From: SSSZ01 sp016790965
GTDB lineage: Bacteria > Pseudomonadota > Gammaproteobacteria > Burkholderiales > Rhodocyclaceae
Assembly (NCBI GenBank): GCA_016790965.1
Contig: JAEUNZ010000001.1
Location: 1-64,000, forward strand
Reading direction: 5' to 3'
DNA: 64,000 nucleotides
Shown here: positions 61,004 to 64,000 of the stretch, in pieces
How the letters are laid out: every line of letters begins with the position of its first letter
How positions within the stretch are numbered: the first letter of the stretch is position 1
Notes under the pieces: generated by a model
Seen by the model: only the letters and a program-made list of their open reading frames with translations
Databases searched by the model: none
Told to the model about the DNA's origin: nothing
Translations under genes and position numbers: made by a program

Positions 61004-62485
61004 TTACCCCAGCGCTGTCGCAACCGCCCGAAAACTCTCCAGCCCGGCTTCCAGATTTTCGATGATTTCACCGGCCAGTTCATCCGGCTCGGGCAGGTTA
61101 TCCAGATCGGCCAGGCTCTTGTCCTTCAACCAGAAAATATCGAGGCTGGTCTTGTCGCGGGCGACGATCTGCTCATGGCTGAACTTGCGCCAGCGGCCTT
61201 CCGGATTGGCTGTCTCGTGCCAGGTTTCGGCGCGCTCGTAGCGGTTCAACGGGTTGTAGCAGGCGACGAAATCCTGCAAGTCCTCGAAGCGCAGCGGCTT
61301 CTTTTTCAGCGTATGGTGGATGTTGGTGCGATAGTCATAGACCCACACCTCCCACGTCCACGCCTCCTTGCGCGCCGGCTGGTTATCGAAGAACAGCACG
61401 TTCGCCTTGACGCCGTTGGCGTAGAAGATCCCCGTCGGCAGGCGCAGGATGGTGTGCAGATCGGTCGTCTCCAGCAACTTGCGGCGCACCGTCTCGCCCG
61501 CACCGCCCTCGAACAGCACGTTGTCCGGCACCACCACGGCGGCGCGCCCCGTCGTCTTCAGCAGGCTGCGGATATGCTGCACGAAATTGAGCTGCTTGTT
61601 CGAGGTCGTCGCCCAGAAATCCTGGCGGTTGTAGGTCAGGTCATCACGATCCAGCTCGCCGTCCTCATTGGTGAACACCATGCTGCTCTTCTTGCCGAAG
61701 GGCGGGTTGGCCAGCACGTAGTCAAAGCTTTCCTGCGGCGGGGCGATCAGCGCGTCGTTCGGCGAAATCGGACTGTCCCCGTCGATCTCACCAATGTTGT
61801 GCAGGAACATGTTCATCAAGGCCAGCCGCCGCGTACCGGCGACGATCTCGTTGCCAAAAAAGGTATCGTGCTTGAGGAAAGCCCGCTGCTCGCGGTCCAT
61901 GCCGGGGTAGGTGTCGACCAGGAAATCGTAGGCGGCGAGGAAAAAGCCGCCGGTGCCGCAGGCCGGATCGGCAATCGTCTTTCCCGGCAGCGGCCGCACG
62001 CACTCCACCATCGCCCGGATCAGCGGGCGCGGCGTGAAATACTGCCCTGCTCCCGACTTCGTATCCTCGGCGTTACGCTCCAACAAGCCCTCGTAGATGT
62101 CGCCCTTGACGTCCGCCCCCAGCGTCACCCAACTGGTTTCGTCGACCATGTCGATCAACCGTGACAGCTTGGCCGGGTCCTGGATCTTGTTCTGCGCCTT
62201 GGTGAAAATCTGCCCGAGCAGCCCCGGCTTGTTGCCCAGCTCCCGCAGCACCGTCACGTAATGCACTTCCAGCGCCGCCCCGCGCACAGACTTCAGGCTC
62301 GCCCAGCCGAGGTTTTCGGGAATCCCGATCTTGCGGCTGTACGGCGGCCGACCGTACTCGTCGGCCATTTTCAGGAAAATCAGGTAAGTCAGCTGCTCCA
62401 GGTAGTCGCCATAGCCGACGCCGTCATCGCGCAGCGTGGTACAAAAGCTCCAGACACGGGAGACGATGGATGCGGTTGCGTTCAT
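61004..62485 (-). CDS. hsdM: Type I restriction-modification system methyltransferase subunit
   Basis: 493 residues. The N-terminal HsdM helical domain (VWSFCTTLRDDGVGYGDYLE) is followed by the N6-adenine methyltransferase domain with AGQYFTPRPLIRAMV, SAM-binding DPACGTGGFFLAAYDFL and catalytic NPPFGKK. It needs an HsdS partner for sequence recognition. No hsdS or hsdR follows (the next gene on that strand is the arginase fusion), and the upstream neighbour is an AlbA_2 protein, so the rest lies beyond the window or is lost. A long repeat-rich region precedes its start. Confidence 0.94.
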   Translation of the reverse strand: MNATASIVSRVWSFCTTLRDDGVGYGDYLEQLTYLIFLKMADEYGRPPYSRKIGIPENLGWASLKSVRGAALEVHYVTVLRELGNKPGLLGQIFTKAQNKIQDPAKLSRLIDMVDETSWVTLGADVKGDIYEGLLERNAEDTKSGAGQYFTPRPLIRAMVECVRPLPGKTIADPACGTGGFFLAAYDFLVDTYPGMDREQRAFLKHDTFFGNEIVAGTRRLALMNMFLHNIGEIDGDSPISPNDALIAPPQESFDYVLANPPFGKKSSMVFTNEDGELDRDDLTYNRQDFWATTSNKQLNFVQHIRSLLKTTGRAAVVVPDNVLFEGGAGETVRRKLLETTDLHTILRLPTGIFYANGVKANVLFFDNQPARKEAWTWEVWVYDYRTNIHHTLKKKPLRFEDLQDFVACYNPLNRYERAETWHETANPEGRWRKFSHEQIVARDKTSLDIFWLKDKSLADLDNLPEPDELAGEIIENLEAGLESFRAVATALG

Positions 62486-62923
62486 GTTGATGAATCTTTC
62501 AAATAAATTCGGTGCGGGAGCCCCGGTGGTTTGGCGTCAAACCACCGGGGTTAAACGAGCCTAGGTGCTTAGCTCCGGTGGTATACGGGTCAGCTCCGGT
62601 GATATGACGTTGGCTAAAGCGCATAAATTTATGCGCCTTGGCGTATAGGCGGCGTATAGAATTCTTTATTCTTCAAATAAAACTTTGTTTATTAGACATT
62701 TTTTTGTTGCACCAAACTGGTCGTTATTTATGCGCCGAGGCGCATAGCGTCCGGTTTGCGGCTTCGCTAGGCTTTCAGATTGAAGTCATCGTTACCATGC
62801 ATCGTCAGCCGTGAATCAAGAAATTCAGCGCACACGGAAAATGCACAACAATTGGATTTATTGGACTTTTCCGCCACATAACTTCTCCACCCAGCGCTGG
62901 TGAATCAAAACAGGATCAAGAAA
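62486..62923. promoter_or_regulatory. AT-rich, repeat-rich control region upstream of hsdM
   Basis: 438 bases without a gene. It contains a 30-base perfect hairpin (62521-62550), an 18-base palindrome GCGCATAAATTTATGCGC (62619-62636) and two dyads of the form TATGCGCC-NN-GGCGYATA at 62630-62647 and 62729-62746, with an extra half-site GGCGTATA at 62651-62658. The DNA between the two dyads is very AT-rich and is a likely promoter. The layout suggests an operator cluster for a transcription factor acting on hsdM. Confidence 0.65.
62521..62550. repeat. Perfect 13-bp stem hairpin near the hsdM start
   Basis: CCCCGGTGGTTTG and CAAACCACCGGGG form a perfect thirteen-pair stem with loop GCGT, 36 bases upstream of the hsdM ATG. 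Placed in the hsdM leader, it could hinder translation, act as a terminator for upstream transcription, or be part of a mobile repeat. Confidence 0.7.
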
Positions 62924-64000
62924 CTACGCCCACCCGGGAACATACCCGCCTCTCGGGTGCTCAGGATCGGCAATCCTGATCAGATTAGCCTCCAGCGCCT
63001 TGTTGATGACCGTGCTTGCCTGCGCCGCATTCCGGCTGGCAATGCCCAAGCGGGCGCATAAGGTGGCGTTTTTCATCTTGTCGCCGCTGAGAAACTTGAA
63101 CACCGCGTGGAAGTAACAAGCGCGGACGCGCTCGTCGGGTGTCATGTCGGCAAACATGCGCGGTCCATACATAACAACCTGCGTAGCATGGTTTTCGGCG
63201 CGGAACCATGGCGCTGGAAGCTGGTGTAGTTCGACCAACTCAATCACCTTGTCCAGACCGCTCCCCTGTTCCTCACAGAAATTCATCCGCCGCATCAAGC
63301 TGGCCAGCGCCTCGTTGCGGGAGCGTGGCGGCAAATCCACCATCCGATCGGGTTGAACCAGCGGGATGCCTGGATTGCTGATTTCAATGCGGTCGCTGAA
63401 CAATTCGATCAGCGGCCCCGCCCCGGTAATCGTCATGTCCTGGTGAATCATGGCATTGGCGACGAGTTCGCGTATCGCCAACTCGGGAAACATCGAATGC
63501 GATTCCCGTAGCGCAGCCCCGATGTGCTCGTTCTTCGGTTGCAGATCGTTCAGGTAAGCGACCAGCCCCTCGAACCCCACCGCATACCCCTTCTGTCCAT
63601 CATGGCGATGCTTGACTGTGGTCGCGCGGGTTTTCCCCTCATAGGCAACAAAGCGAATCGCCTTGCGGGAAATCCCATCGTCGAACTCCGACAAACGGTT
63701 GGCAAACAGGATGGCGCCCAGATTCGTGATGTTCCACCGCTCGCCGACATCTTTCACTGCCAGCCGGTCCACCACCAGCTTCTCGAAAATTCCCTGCCGG
63801 TTGTCCGGCAGAGGCTGCTTGGTCAGACGGAAATACTGGCTGTAGTCGAGCAGCGCCAGAACATCGTCGCCCGAAACATACTGGCGGGCAATGCCGCCCT
63901 CCCAGCGATAGGGGCGCATGCGATCAATCAGGGCCTGGTAACGCTCGGGATAATCCGTCAGCTTCGGCGTTGCGCTGCCAATGCGGATGTAGGGCGTTCC
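62924..64000 (-). CDS. AlbA_2-domain ATP-binding protein (RecG-like), partial
   Basis: The reading frame runs off the right edge; 359 residues are visible up to the stop at 62924. The visible start, GTPYIRIGSATPKL, matches the end of an AlbA_2 (Schlafen-type) domain. It is followed by a GHKL-like ATP-binding region (AIRELVANAMIHQDMTITGA, EISNPGIPL, MNFCEEQGSGLDKVIELVE) and a C-terminal winged-helix-like segment. Such proteins often accompany type I restriction loci (for example mloB-like genes) and may regulate them. The DNA-binding tail makes it a candidate regulator of hsdM. Confidence 0.85.
   Translation of the reverse strand, partial: GTPYIRIGSATPKLTDYPERYQALIDRMRPYRWEGGIARQYVSGDDVLALLDYSQYFRLTKQPLPDNRQGIFEKLVVDRLAVKDVGERWNITNLGAILFANRLSEFDDGISRKAIRFVAYEGKTRATTVKHRHDGQKGYAVGFEGLVAYLNDLQPKNEHIGAALRESHSMFPELAIRELVANAMIHQDMTITGAGPLIELFSDRIEISNPGIPLVQPDRMVDLPPRSRNEALASLMRRMNFCEEQGSGLDKVIELVELHQLPAPWFRAENHATQVVMYGPRMFADMTPDERVRACYFHAVFKFLSGDKMKNATLCARLGIASRNAAQASTVINKALEANLIRIADPEHPRGGYVPGWA

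Overview
This is a GC-rich chromosomal segment of a betaproteobacterium, most likely a member of the Rhodocyclales. That placement is inferred from the gene families and their order (dnaA-dnaN-gyrB without recF next to rpmH-rnpA-yidD-yidC-mnmE, a DUF4212 plus solute symporter pair, NhaD, SpoVR/YeaH/PrkA), not from an alignment. The window carries the replication-origin region: dnaA, dnaN and gyrB run leftward from about 6.8 kb, and rpmH to mnmE run rightward. DnaA boxes lie both between dnaN and dnaA and between dnaA and rpmH.

Layout. 0-1.2 kb: the 3' end of an IS3-family transposase abuts a truncated cation:proton antiporter. 1.5-10.8 kb: replication and origin block. 10.8-17.2 kb: envelope genes (an MCE/MlaE-type lipid-transport pair with an unknown lipoprotein, a TSUP permease, a CsgG-like lipoprotein, DsbD, CutA). 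17.2-24.8 kb: a NodI/NodJ-like ABC exporter whose permease and ATPase are separated by a GGDEF-EAL gene, followed by a very large PAS-GGDEF-EAL protein. 24.8-28.2 kb: intergenic repeats, a hydrolase, a thioredoxin-like ferredoxin, a VanZ-like protein and a beta-barrel. 28.4-32.9 kb: an NtrC-type two-component system followed by a sigma-54 promoter, two tiny exported proteins and an outer-membrane barrel. 32.9-36.8 kb: polyamine ABC transporter (pot genes). 36.9-37.5 kb: decayed IS256-family element. 37.8-42.5 kb: DUF4212/solute symporter, a small membrane protein and an OmpR-type two-component pair.

42.5-51.6 kb is an osmotic and ionic stress block: MscS, a GH15 hydrolase, OtsB, a membrane-anchored OtsA, an OmpA-like lipoprotein, a small membrane protein and NhaD, with a divergent nhaR. 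51.6-52.7 kb is a scar in which a frameshifted gntP fragment runs into a 5'-truncated pirin gene. 53-58.7 kb is the prkA-yeaH-spoVR operon with a trailing hydrolase. 58.8-60.9 kb is a single gene fusing arginase to ornithine aminotransferase. 61-64 kb holds a type I modification subunit (hsdM) without hsdS or hsdR in view, a repeat-rich control region, and an AlbA_2-domain ATP-binding protein that runs off the window.

The strongest candidates for new biology are the arginase-ornithine aminotransferase fusion, the sigma-54 regulated small-protein/Slam-like barrel cluster, the sensor-like membrane anchor on OtsA within the stress block, and the paired dyads upstream of hsdM.
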